Assembly: GCA_021208265.1 (NCBI GenBank)
Contig: JAJOJU010000044.1
Location: forward strand, 1-34,045
Length of the DNA: 34,045 bases
Source: Alphaproteobacteria bacterium
GTDB taxonomy: Bacteria > Pseudomonadota > Alphaproteobacteria > Micavibrionales > Micavibrionaceae
Direction of reading: 5' to 3'
The position numbers were made by a program, and so were the translations under genes. Below the pieces are notes generated by a model, which saw only the letters and a program-made list of their open reading frames with translations, was not told the DNA's origin and made no database searches. Shown piece after piece: positions 24,426-31,882 of this stretch (positions are counted from its first letter, which is position 1; each line of letters opens with the position of its first letter).

Positions 24426-25358
24426 CTATTCAGCCGGCTTGTCTTCTTTTGGCTTGGGAGGCGGCGCTTTCAGGATTTTTTCGGCTAATTTCTCAGCATC
24501 CATTACGATATGTGGGAATTCCGGGCGTTCCGGGCGATAACGGACATCGCAGGCACTTTCTAGATTGGCAATTTCCGCATTCAGGCGGGACAGGCGGCGG
24601 CGGGCCTCGCGGGTTTGTTTTTCTTCATGAGAGAAACGTTCGATAATGCCAAGGCGGATTTTTTCGTTATTCATACCAATCATAAAGGCCAGCTGGATTC
24701 CTTCCAGGAAAGCAGCAGACGATGTTAAAATCTGAGGGATATTCAAAACCGGCTCTTTTTTCGGGAACACGGCAAAGTTAAAGGTGGTCGTACGGCTGGG
24801 GCCGCGCAGAATAACGCCGCAGCGGGCTTGTTTGTCGTCCATATCCGTGACCAGCGCAACATTGGCATCGTATTCAATGGTCACTTCACGGCCCAGTTGT
24901 TTAAAGGCACTTTCTGCCACGGGTATGGCCTTTTCGTATTCACCTTTATTCAGGGCATCGCACTTTTCGATGACATCAAGGAAGGGGTGGCGCTCACCGG
25001 CTTCGAACAGCACTTTTCCATTATTGTATATGGAGGCCCAGCGCTGGGGGTTGTATTCATATTCATATTCATTAACGATCTGGTCCCAGATGGCTTCCCA
25101 TTCGAAATCCTTGCCGCGCACCAGAATGGGGCCAGTTGTATGATAGGTGCGTATCAATCGCGCGGCAATTCGTACACAGCTGTGCATATTGTGGGTGCGG
25201 ATGATAAAGCGTTCCTTGTTTTGCCCGCTTTTGGAAACCAGCTCAACAACCATACGGTTGCTAAGCGCCAGCACAGGTGCGCCCGTTTCCGAGCTCCCGT
25301 CCAGAGGATCGTGAATAGTGAACTTCTCACGAAGCAACGATGAATTGAAACTGACCAT
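24426..25358 (-). CDS. Protein of unknown function with C-terminal coiled coil
   Basis: This 310-residue protein has an intact frame and no signal peptide or membrane segment. The N-terminal two thirds are a mixed alpha/beta region (for example RTYHTTGPILVRGKDFEWEA and VRLGPSRTTTF-like GVILRGPSRTTTFNFAVFPK). Then comes a charged, heptad-like helix (HEEKQTREARRRLSRLNAEI, about residues 240-270) and a Pro/Lys-rich tail (APPPKPKEDKPAE). I do not recognise the family. It sits in a minus-strand series with unknown, CheZ-like and DUF3137 genes, which may indicate a shared cell-surface or motility context. Confidence 0.75.
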   Translation of the reverse strand: MVSFNSSLLREKFTIHDPLDGSSETGAPVLALSNRMVVELVSKSGQNKERFIIRTHNMHSCVRIAARLIRTYHTTGPILVRGKDFEWEAIWDQIVNEYEYEYNPQRWASIYNNGKVLFEAGERHPFLDVIEKCDALNKGEYEKAIPVAESAFKQLGREVTIEYDANVALVTDMDDKQARCGVILRGPSRTTTFNFAVFPKKEPVLNIPQILTSSAAFLEGIQLAFMIGMNNEKIRLGIIERFSHEEKQTREARRRLSRLNAEIANLESACDVRYRPERPEFPHIVMDAEKLAEKILKAPPPKPKEDKPAE

Positions 25359-25447
25359 ATAACCTTTTAGAAAACACGTGCTTTAGCCAGCTTAGCACAT
25401 TCAGTGGAATGGCAGAATATCTGATTGTTCATCAGGCACTATTTTCA

Positions 25448-26018
25448 TTATGCCGGTATGGCTTCAAAGCGGTTTATGTCCATAAGCTGTTGAGATGCCT
25501 GGGTAAGAGCACTTTCCAGACGTTTTTGTGCGCGTGAATTGAAGGGGGATGTAAAAAAAGCCGCGCCCGCCATCATTAAAAATACCATTAAACAAAGTAT
25601 TCATTTTTGGTTTTGCAGTATTTCCATGGATAAGTGCTTCGGTTCCTTTTCCGGCCCCTTTTTTAAAGCGGATGTCATCAGCAGCGTGGCGTTTGTAGGG
25701 ATCCAGTGTTTCATCAAGTGCGCTGGCGCTTTGGAATAAATCAACGGCTGTAATAGTTCCTGTGATGCTGCCTTGGGAAGTATTCACCATGAAATCGGCG
25801 GCAACAGCTGAAAAAACAGGGCTAATTAGTTGTTCGAGGATAAGGCTGCCCAGCATGCCCTCATGGGCATCGGGGGCTTTCTGCAGGGTTGCATTAGGCA
25901 GATTCTTTGTAAGGGAGGTGATGTCCGTGCCGCTGCGGGCAGCCAGCTTATTAAATTCCTTAAAAATGGCAGCTATTTTGCCCAGAATGCCGGCGCGTAA
26001 TGCTTGAATTTCACCCAT
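25448..26018 (-). CDS. Unknown protein, frameshifted near its C-terminus
   Basis: This soluble protein of about 189 residues reads GEIQALRAGILGKIAAIFKE at the N-terminus, then a Leu/Ala-rich region (GSLILEQLISPVFSAVAADF) and a hydrophilic middle. After NTLFNGI the written frame gives an odd tail and stops at 25,464. Dropping one T from the T5 run near 25,577 gives LMMAGAAFFTSPFNSRAQKR and ends in INRFEAIPA with a stop at 25,448. That ending has normal coding character. I do not recognise a family. The ribosome site AGGGG is 6 bases before the ATG and lies inside an inverted repeat. Confidence 0.6.
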
Positions 26019-26021
26019 CTG

Positions 26022-26052
26022 TTACCCCTTTTTATTTTGATTATCGGGGTAA
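26022..26052 (-). promoter_or_regulatory. Inverted repeat covering a ribosome binding site
   Basis: TTACCCC (26,022-26,028) and GGGGTAA (26,046-26,052) are perfect reverse complements with a 17-base A/T-rich loop. In the minus-strand mRNA the 3' arm is the AGGGG ribosome site of the gene starting at 26,018, so the hairpin could hide it. Confidence 0.4.
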
Positions 26053-26132
26053 GGAGTAAAGTCGTGCTTAATTATTCATAAAATTCGAAATAAAACTTTT
26101 TTCTATACTTTTTATTTTATTTGAATAAAATT

Positions 26133-26767
26133 TTATTTATTTTTTGATTCCGAGAAGAGTGCATCGATATCGTCCTGCGATGTGGCGTAATTTTCGGCCT
26201 GAATGCGTTCGGACGTTGTGTGATCAACCTGAATGCCCAGTTTGTCGAGGGCCTGTCCCAGGCGGTCTTCAATGGTTTTTATGTTTTCCAGTGTTTTACG
26301 GATACGCTGACCGGTGATGTCCTGGAAAGAACAGGCCATGAAAATTTCTTCAGTATGGGCGTTGATGGCATCGAGTGCTTGTTCACGCGATTCTTCCGTG
26401 GCCCAGTTATCTTTTTTGCCGACAATTGATGTGATATGTCCGGCGGCGTCCAGTATGGTATTGGCGGCGTTTTCGGTCATATCGACCACGGCATCCAGCT
26501 CCACGCCGGCATTGGCGGCGGTATTACCCGTGCCCTTAAAGGAAATAGCTTTCAGAGTTTCGAATATTTCCCCGAAGCGCTGGCCCAGGCTTTCCTCAGC
26601 CATATCCATTTGTTGGGATGTGGCATTGATTTCCATGGAAGTTCGTCAAAACGGCGTTTGACGAATGATTCAAATTTAAGGATTTGCTCCTGTAATTCTG
26701 CGACTTCGGCGATGGCGCGCGGCACGGCGACATCCGGATGGAGAGTATGAATAGATTGATCTGTCAT
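26133..26767 (-). CDS. cheZ: CheZ-like CheY-P phosphatase, frameshifted
   Basis: The combined product is about 211 residues. The first frame encodes ISEVAELQEQIL-type N-terminal helix (AIAEVAELQEQILKFESFVK) ending at RRFDEL. The second continues MEINATSQQMDMAEESLGQR. The core IFMACSFQDITGQRIRKTLE is the CheZ signature carrying the catalytic Gln that aligns water on phospho-CheY. The C-terminal SQDDIDALF resembles the CheY-binding tail. Adding one T at CTTCC (about 26,633-26,645 on the + strand) restores a single frame. CheZ-type proteins end chemotaxis signals by dephosphorylating CheY. No other chemotaxis gene is adjacent in this window. Confidence 0.75.
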
Positions 26768-26825
26768 GTTTTTTTGTATCCCTAATCAAAGAATACAGGT
26801 TAAACCTTAAAAAAAGGTAGCCTTT

Positions 26826-27050
26826 TTAGCCTAGACGTACATCTGCAGTCACGCAGCCACCGCAGGAAGAGAACGATCCGGCACGGGGCATGTCTTCATA
26901 CCGGTAGGTTTGAGGCTGCTGAGGGGCTGTTTCAGGGGGGCGGACTGCTGTTTCCACGAAGGCAATGACAAGTACGGTCATCTCTGTATTCGAGACAATT
27001 CGTTCAGTAGCAGGATTGTCCGCGCGTGCCGCGTTGTTGTTTAAAGCCAT
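26826..27050 (-). CDS. Small unknown protein with a C-terminal CxxC
   Basis: The product has 74 residues, with GGGAG 7 bases before the ATG. The N-terminal half is mixed (MTVLVIAFVETAV is mildly hydrophobic). A Pro/Gln-rich linker follows (RPPETAPQQPQTYR), and the protein ends in SFSSCGGCVTADVRLG. The CGGC could bind metal or form a redox pair. I do not recognise a family. It lies between the CheZ-like and DUF3137 genes on the same strand. Confidence 0.55.
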   Translation of the reverse strand: MALNNNAARADNPATERIVSNTEMTVLVIAFVETAVRPPETAPQQPQTYRYEDMPRAGSFSSCGGCVTADVRLG

Positions 27051-27134
27051 TTCTAATCTCCCTGTGCGTTTAAAATTTATAACATTGTATGCACATATAA
27101 TTCTGGCGGCAGATTACAAAATCTGTCAGATTTT

Positions 27135-28161
27135 TCAAACGTTATTTTCAGAATTCATCGGGCGGTTATAAAGTTTAACAATGTCGATGATGGATAGAAT
27201 CTGGCTGATTTCCTTCTGGCATTGCAGGGCCGTGCTGTGCGTGGTGACAGGTACAAACATGTGCGAACATTCAAACATATCCCCCGCGTAAGGAATGGCG
27301 ATGAAAATGGTGCGTTTATTCCAGAAAATGGCTGTGAGCGGGGCATCATCAAACAGGACGCTCATCTCATATATCTCCTTGAGCAGGTTTTCATCTGCGG
27401 CCAACTTACTGGGGTGGTTTGGAATATTTGTAAAAACCGATAGTTTCTGGGCGTAGACACCGTGGGATATAGGGCAATTTGTCAGCGTTTTGGAGGCTGA
27501 TCGCTGCAAGGCCGGATCAGCGGTGATAATGGTTGTACCTTCAAAATGTCCGTTCTCAATATCCAGCAGCGCAAAAATGCCGTCAAAAACGGGTCGTTTT
27601 TTTTAAGGAGAGCCGCGCTTCGGAGAGGATGATTTTAACGCCGCCATAGCGGCCCATGAAACAGTCCTCAGCCCTATAATCATCAAATGCCGGAATAATG
27701 CCGGAGCGCCGTACCAGATTTTCCGAGATGCCCCGTTTAGGAAAAAACCGCAATCCGCCTAAGGCTTTGGCAAGGTCAGGCATGAATTTAGTTTTGAATT
27801 CCTGCTGGTATGTGCGAATGGGACCGCCCGCCCAGTAATGCAGCCACGCCGGAACCGCCAAAGCAATCACAATACAGCCCAGAGCTTTGGGCAAGTGGCC
27901 TTCCATCAGGAAATACCAGCCGAAACCGGAGGCGCCCGCCAGCATCGCGAGCATACCCACAATCAGCGATACACCGGTGCGCCCGCTATAACGGCGCATT
28001 TTCTCCATCCTGAAGTCTTCGGCGCGTTTGGTTATTTCCTCAATTTGGCGTGTGAAAACAGCATCCTCCGCGGGGCGGATTTCCTTGATGTGTTCGTCAG
28101 AATCGAGTGCTATGACTTGGGAATCAGGCATGATGTGAAGCCTAGCATTTTCAGCTGTCAT
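27135..28161 (-). CDS. DUF3137-family membrane protein, frameshifted
   Basis: The reconstructed length is about 341 residues. The N-terminal part has a helical hairpin of two transmembrane segments (GVSLIVGMLAMLAGASGFGW and ALGCIVIALAVPAWLHYW). Then comes the domain with SGIIPAFDDYRAEDCFMGRY and GGVKIILSEA, features of DUF3137. Dropping one A from the A8 run (T8 at 27,597-27,604 on the + strand) continues as KKRPVFDGIFALLDIENGHF, the expected next strand, through to 27,135. As written the first frame stops at 27,583. DUF3137 has no established function. The start is uncertain: ATG at 28,161 is listed, and 28,131 or a GTG at 28,176 are possible. Confidence 0.72.
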
Positions 28162-28193
28162 CGGCAAAGCAGGCACGGTTTCTGTCTTTGCCG
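28162..28193. promoter_or_regulatory. Inverted repeat between divergent genes
   Basis: CGGCAAAG (28,162-28,169) and CTTTGCCG (28,186-28,193) are perfect 8-base reverse complements spaced 16 bases apart. The right arm contains the -35 box of the + strand promoter, and the left arm abuts the DUF3137 start. It is a plausible shared operator. Confidence 0.4.
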
Positions 28194-28215
28194 ATCATAT
28201 AAACTGCGCTATGAT
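28188..28215 (+). promoter_or_regulatory. Candidate promoter giving a leaderless mRNA
   Basis: TTGCCG (28,188-28,193), a 16-base spacer and TATGAT (28,210-28,215) place the start site about 6-7 bases on. That coincides with the ATG at 28,222, and no ribosome site is present. Confidence 0.5.
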
Positions 28216-28221
28216 GCTTGC

Positions 28222-28436
28222 ATGGAAGTTGACTTCACCGCGATGACCCCGGAGCAGATAGAGGAACTGAAGCCGTTTCTCTATATCGTGGCAATCATTC
28301 CAGCTATTTTGATTGTACGTTTTTTTCTTCTTTTTTGCTGACGCCCAAATTCATTTTGAAGCGTTTCTTTTCCGGTAAGCAGGGTTATAAGCGCAAGGAT
28401 GCGCTCAGGAAGAAAAAACGCCCTTTTGATGATTAG
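28222..28436 (+). CDS. Small single-TM membrane protein, frameshifted
   Basis: The reconstructed product is 71 residues: an acidic N-terminus (MEVDFTAMTPEQIEELKPF), one transmembrane helix (LYIVAIIPAILIVRFFSSFL) and a very basic tail (KQGYKRKDALRKKKRPFDD). The written frame stops at 28,341 after the helix. Adding one T to the T7 run at 28,320-28,326 restores the basic tail and a stop at 28,434-28,436. The span of 215 bases is one short of a whole number of codons, in agreement. Function unknown. The gene end overlaps the convergent cyclotransferase-like gene by a few bases. Confidence 0.5.
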
Positions 28437-28855
28437 TCATCATCATTTTTCAACCAGCAATATATGCTTGTGTTGGCTTGATATCCGATCCGCTTGTGCG
28501 CATTTAAAACGCCTTGCTCTTCAATATTGATGGATAGGTAAGCCCAAGCGCTGCGCCCGTCAGCCAGATCTATTTTTTCCCGTATATAATCACGGCCTAC
28601 AATTTCAAATACATCCAGCTCTGCCAGCAGACCGGCAGAGGCCTGATACACTTCGCCGCTGATATGCCCCTGCCCATCACGTAAAATACCCGGATAGGAT
28701 TCATTCGGCGTGCTAGACCAAGGAAAAGCCACCATGCGATAGTGCGGTTCACGTGTCAGGGCTTCGCCAGCAAAGGTAGCATCCTTCATGCGGTGATGCG
28801 CGTAATAGCCGCGTTTGAGCGAGCCATATACAAAAACGAGATCATCAGTGCTCAT
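28433..28855 (-). CDS. Gamma-glutamylcyclotransferase (AIG2/GGCT) family protein
   Basis: This 140-residue protein carries the family's N-terminal glycine loop FVYGSLKRGYYAHHRM (residues 8-23). It continues with YPGILRDGQGHISGEVYQA and LAELDVFEIVGRDYIREKID, where the central Glu/Asp of the fold lies, and a terminal beta strand with AWAYL. Members cleave gamma-glutamyl or related isopeptide-like amines to give 5-oxoproline. The actual substrate is unknown. The frame is intact and the length is normal for the bacterial family. Confidence 0.82.
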   Translation of the reverse strand: MSTDDLVFVYGSLKRGYYAHHRMKDATFAGEALTREPHYRMVAFPWSSTPNESYPGILRDGQGHISGEVYQASAGLLAELDVFEIVGRDYIREKIDLADGRSAWAYLSINIEEQGVLNAHKRIGYQANTSIYCWLKNDDD

Positions 28856-28876
28856 GAAGCGATTTAGTGCCCCAAA

Positions 28877-29155
28877 TCAGCTTTTGATGTCAAGGTTGCT
28901 GCCGCGTGTTTTCAGGATGCTATCAAATGGATTTTCGGTCGTTTGGCCTGTTTGGAAAGCAGAAATGCGGCTTGAAACTGTTCGGCTGTACTCAATGTCG
29001 GCGACAAGCTGTGTAGCCTTGCGGATGATGTTGGAACTGATAACGGCGTCACGGTAGAATTTGGAGCGCGCGAACATGGGATCATACCCGCGCAGCTTGA
29101 AATGCGCGAATTTCTGCGTGGTGGAAACGCCGGATGTAACGCTGAAGAGATCCAT
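28877..29155 (-). CDS. Small unknown protein
   Basis: The product has 92 residues from the ATG at 29,155, chosen because AGGAG lies 8 bases before it. An upstream in-frame start at 29,185 has none. The sequence is soluble and helical with many basic residues (FKLRGYDPMFARSKFYRDAV, IIRKATQLVADIEYSRTV) and ends ENPFDSILKTRGSNLDIKS. I see no known motif. It may be a small structural or adaptor protein. It lies between the cyclotransferase-like and SIMPL genes on the same strand. Confidence 0.6.
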   Translation of the reverse strand: MDLFSVTSGVSTTQKFAHFKLRGYDPMFARSKFYRDAVISSNIIRKATQLVADIEYSRTVSSRISAFQTGQTTENPFDSILKTRGSNLDIKS

Positions 29156-29239
29156 TCCTTGGGCTCCTGCTTCCTTAACAAGCAAGGGGTAATCCTTCCC
29201 CTTACTTCTCCATTATAGCAAGCAGCATGTAAAAAAGCA

Positions 29240-29971
29240 CTATTTTAACAGCGCGGTGGCGGAGACGGTGAGTGTGATATCGCTCTGACCAGGCTCAGCC
29301 ACAGGGGCTGCCATTTTCATGCCGACGGCGCTATCCATGGCCATTTCGGCGCGCGCCATCATTGGTCGCCCGTACATCACACCGCCGCCGATATCAACAT
29401 TGATGTTCAGCAGATCAGCAGAGTCCTTACCCAGCGCTTTGGCGGTACGTTCAGCTTTGGTTTTCAGCTTGCCTAGTGCAGCTTCCAGCATATTATTCTG
29501 GGTTTCTTCCATTAATTCCGGCGATACGGCATAGCTGAGGCCCTGCATGGACAGCCCCTGTTCCTGAAGGTCTGCTACAAGTTCCAGCAGCTCATCAGCT
29601 TGCTTGCCCTTGATCTGAAGGCTTTGTGAGCCGCGCCATTCCAGTGCATTACGCGGGCTCTGCGGATCAGGGTCGTATTGATAAACATAGTAGCTGCCTG
29701 TGGAGATTTTAACGCTATCTACTTTCTTGGCCGTCTCTACCGCTTTGCTCATGGTTTTATTGATTTCATCCTGCAAGGCGGTGGAGCTGGCATTGCGGGC
29801 TTCATATTGCAGATTGGCAATCAGCAGGTCCTGATCAACCTCCACACGTTCTGTGGCCGAGAGATTCACAAGGCTTTGACCCGGAGGAATGTCCAGCAGC
29901 GTTGGTAAATCCTGCGCGGCAGCGGGGAACGAAAAGCATAGGAACGCGAGGAAAGCAGTCAGAAAGCGCAT
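29240..29971 (-). CDS. Periplasmic SIMPL-domain (DUF541) protein
   Basis: This 243-residue protein has a clear signal peptide (MRFLTAFLAFLCFSFPAAAQ, cleavage after AAA-Q or nearby). The mature part follows the SIMPL/DUF541 pattern: an early LSATERVEVDQDLLIANLQY strand pair, a helix of the ALQDEINKTMSKAVETAKKV type, VKISTGSYYVYQYDPDPQSP, and a late helix EAALGKLKTKAERTAKALGK followed by a VNVDIGG-like strand. Such proteins (for example E. coli YggE) are periplasmic and linked to oxidative stress and envelope functions, with no known enzyme activity. AAGGAG lies 7 bases before the ATG. Confidence 0.85.
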   Translation of the reverse strand: MRFLTAFLAFLCFSFPAAAQDLPTLLDIPPGQSLVNLSATERVEVDQDLLIANLQYEARNASSTALQDEINKTMSKAVETAKKVDSVKISTGSYYVYQYDPDPQSPRNALEWRGSQSLQIKGKQADELLELVADLQEQGLSMQGLSYAVSPELMEETQNNMLEAALGKLKTKAERTAKALGKDSADLLNINVDIGGGVMYGRPMMARAEMAMDSAVGMKMAAPVAEPGQSDITLTVSATALLK

Positions 29972-30037
29972 GGCAATTCTCCTTCAATCAGACATACACC
30001 ATAGTTCTAGAGCGCTGCTCCGGCAGGGTCAAGACAT

Positions 30038-30451
30038 TCAAGGGGCTGCGTCTGGCCCCTGGGGATCATTACCTTTTGTGGGGGCAGTGCTTGCTGCTGC
30101 GGGCTTGAAGTATGAGCCAACCGCCCGCGCCCCGGCATTCAGTTTGTCAACAGCTTGCATCGGCACGTTGTAAATGGCCTGTGCCGTGCTCTTTGTGGCT
30201 TGAAAAGCATAATAAGGTGTTTTAAGGCCGCCCACGAAAAAAGCTATCGGCATAAGAGTCAGCATTACGCCATCAACGGGCGATTGCAGAGGACCTTCCA
30301 GAAACGGTGAAACATAGGGCTTGTAAGCGTGCTGAGTTAGCGCCAGCGTTGCCAGATAACAACCGCCGTGTTCCACGGCCTTGGCCGCAGCATATAGGCC
30401 GACAGCGGCTACGCTTCCCGCAAATTTCAGCTTGAGATGCAAATCTTTCAT
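30038..30451 (-). CDS. Unknown membrane protein
   Basis: This 137-residue protein has two hydrophobic segments (LKFAGSVAAVGLYAAAKAV and GVMLTLMPIAFFVGGLKTPY), an amphipathic helix, and a Pro/Ala-rich C-terminal tail (PAAASTAPTKGNDPQGPDAA). GGAGG lies 8 bases before the ATG. I do not recognise a family. It is probably an inner-membrane protein. It lies between the SIMPL protein and an exported protein on the same strand. Confidence 0.65.
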   Translation of the reverse strand: MKDLHLKLKFAGSVAAVGLYAAAKAVEHGGCYLATLALTQHAYKPYVSPFLEGPLQSPVDGVMLTLMPIAFFVGGLKTPYYAFQATKSTAQAIYNVPMQAVDKLNAGARAVGSYFKPAAASTAPTKGNDPQGPDAAP

Positions 30452-30531
30452 GTGAATATCCTCCCATCAGGCCCTTCATCGTTTCATATGGGGTAGAGGA
30501 TGTTATGTGATATGTCAAGGAACGAGGGGAT

Positions 30532-31413
30532 TTATTCTTCCCCCTCCATACGGCCCAGGCAGACATGCTCCAGCTCGTGGATAAAGGTCCCGAATTCCTC
30601 CGCGCCCATATAATCATGGCCGTGCTTCACGTTCAGGGTGACCATGTTTTCCACGCAGCGTGCCGCGTCATTGTCGCTTTCATCAGGTTTCATGCGGGTT
30701 TCGGGAAAGCGCACGCCGCGGAATTCTTCAGTACTGAATTCAGCTTCGGCATAACAGCATATGGCGCAAAAGGGCAGATTGCGTGCGGCCTCGCTTTTTA
30801 ATATCTCGCGGTCCCGGTCCCCGGTCAGGGAAAACATATCGGCCATGGTTGTGTTGACGGTGAAATACAGCTCGCCATCTTCCACGCGCGCGTCACTATA
30901 TCCGCCCATGCAACGGTCCCCACTGCTTAGCACTTCATGCTGGCGGAAGGTCGTTGTCTCCGTCTCATCATCGCGGATGGTTTCCAGCAGCATAACACTG
31001 GTGAATGTGCCCGAACCTCCGCCATTTTCAATTTGCACCACGGCTTCATATCCATCCACATGGCCGATGGCGCGATACCCCACAAGGCCGTGGCTGGTGA
31101 AAACCTCATCCGTTTCCGGGTCGACATATTCCTGTTTGTACCCCGTGCTGACAAAACGTTTTTCGTCGAGCGGGGCAGCATCGCCATCGCTCATTAAATC
31201 CTCCCACTCACAGTTTTCGGTGGGGTAAACGGGCGCGTCATCCGTGCCGATATTGCTGAGGAAACAAAGCGGGTCCACCGGCGCGCCGTGATAATCATAA
31301 AGCTGGGGCTTGTGCAGCGCTTCTTCCGCGGCGCGGGCAGGGGGCGCAAAAAACAGGGCGAGGAGCGCGAAAAAAGAACAGAAAACGGCGATGCGGCTTG
31401 TGTGTTTTTTCAT
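30532..31413 (-). CDS. Exported protein of unknown function with a C-terminal HELEH
   Basis: The protein has 293 residues with a typical signal peptide (basic start, then FCSFFALLALFFAPPARAA). The mature protein is acidic and contains several Cys residues (SFLSNIG region, ENCEWE, GDRCMGG, FCAICCYAE, ARCVEN, HVCLGR), so disulfides in the periplasm are likely. Near the C-terminus FGTFIHELEHVCLGRMEGEE contains an HExxH pattern. That may be a zinc site or chance. The family is not recognised. The start has AGGA directly before the ATG. Confidence 0.65.
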   Translation of the reverse strand: MKKHTSRIAVFCSFFALLALFFAPPARAAEEALHKPQLYDYHGAPVDPLCFLSNIGTDDAPVYPTENCEWEDLMSDGDAAPLDEKRFVSTGYKQEYVDPETDEVFTSHGLVGYRAIGHVDGYEAVVQIENGGGSGTFTSVMLLETIRDDETETTTFRQHEVLSSGDRCMGGYSDARVEDGELYFTVNTTMADMFSLTGDRDREILKSEAARNLPFCAICCYAEAEFSTEEFRGVRFPETRMKPDESDNDAARCVENMVTLNVKHGHDYMGAEEFGTFIHELEHVCLGRMEGEE

Positions 31414-31453
31414 TCCTGTATTGTGGGATTAAAAGCCTATGGAGGCAATGGCC

Positions 31454-31484
31454 TTCTCCCTGCCATGCCTCATAATAGGGAGAA
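31454..31484. repeat. Inverted repeat in the gap after the lipoprotein gene
   Basis: TTCTCCCT (31,454-31,461) and AGGGAGAA (31,477-31,484) are perfect 8-base reverse complements with a 15-base loop. It lies downstream of the lipoprotein gene on the minus strand. A T run follows only on the + strand side, so a terminator role is doubtful. Confidence 0.3.
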
Positions 31485-31513
31485 AGCGCCGTTTTTGGGT
31501 CTATTATAAAGGC

Positions 31514-31804
31514 TTAGAGCGCCGGGCAATCCATCGCGACTTGCGTTTGAGGGCGACCGCTTGAACCACCATTGTCGTTGCTGATAGTAATATAGCATTT
31601 GCTTGGGTTAAAGCGGCCTGTTTCAACGGCGTAAACGCCATCAGGCAGGTCCTTGAAATCAACGCCCTTGGGCAGGGGTTGGATCGTGGCAGGCCCCGAA
31701 TTTCTGTTTTCATCGGAAGGGGAATGGCTTTGTGCGGCGTCTTTAGAGCAAGCTGCTACAGCTAGGCTTACGGCGAATACGGAAAGTAAATGTTTTGTGT
31801 TCAT
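31514..31804 (-). CDS. Small lipoprotein of unknown function
   Basis: The product has 96 residues from the ATG at 31,804. This start is chosen over the longer frame because AAAGG lies about 9 bases upstream and it gives a standard lipoprotein signal: MNTKHLLSVFAVSLAVAACS with lipobox VAAC. Ser at +2 favours outer-membrane sorting. The mature part has a Ser/Asn/Pro linker and then a short beta domain (DGVYAVETGRFNPSKCYITI) with two more Cys that could pair. Function unknown. Confidence 0.7.
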   Translation of the reverse strand: MNTKHLLSVFAVSLAVAACSKDAAQSHSPSDENRNSGPATIQPLPKGVDFKDLPDGVYAVETGRFNPSKCYITISNDNGGSSGRPQTQVAMDCPAL

Positions 31805-31882
31805 GGCTGATACCTTTCTTGTTCTTATGGAATATGTAACGAGAAAGTTTATGGAATGCAATTATTTTTTATAATTACGACC

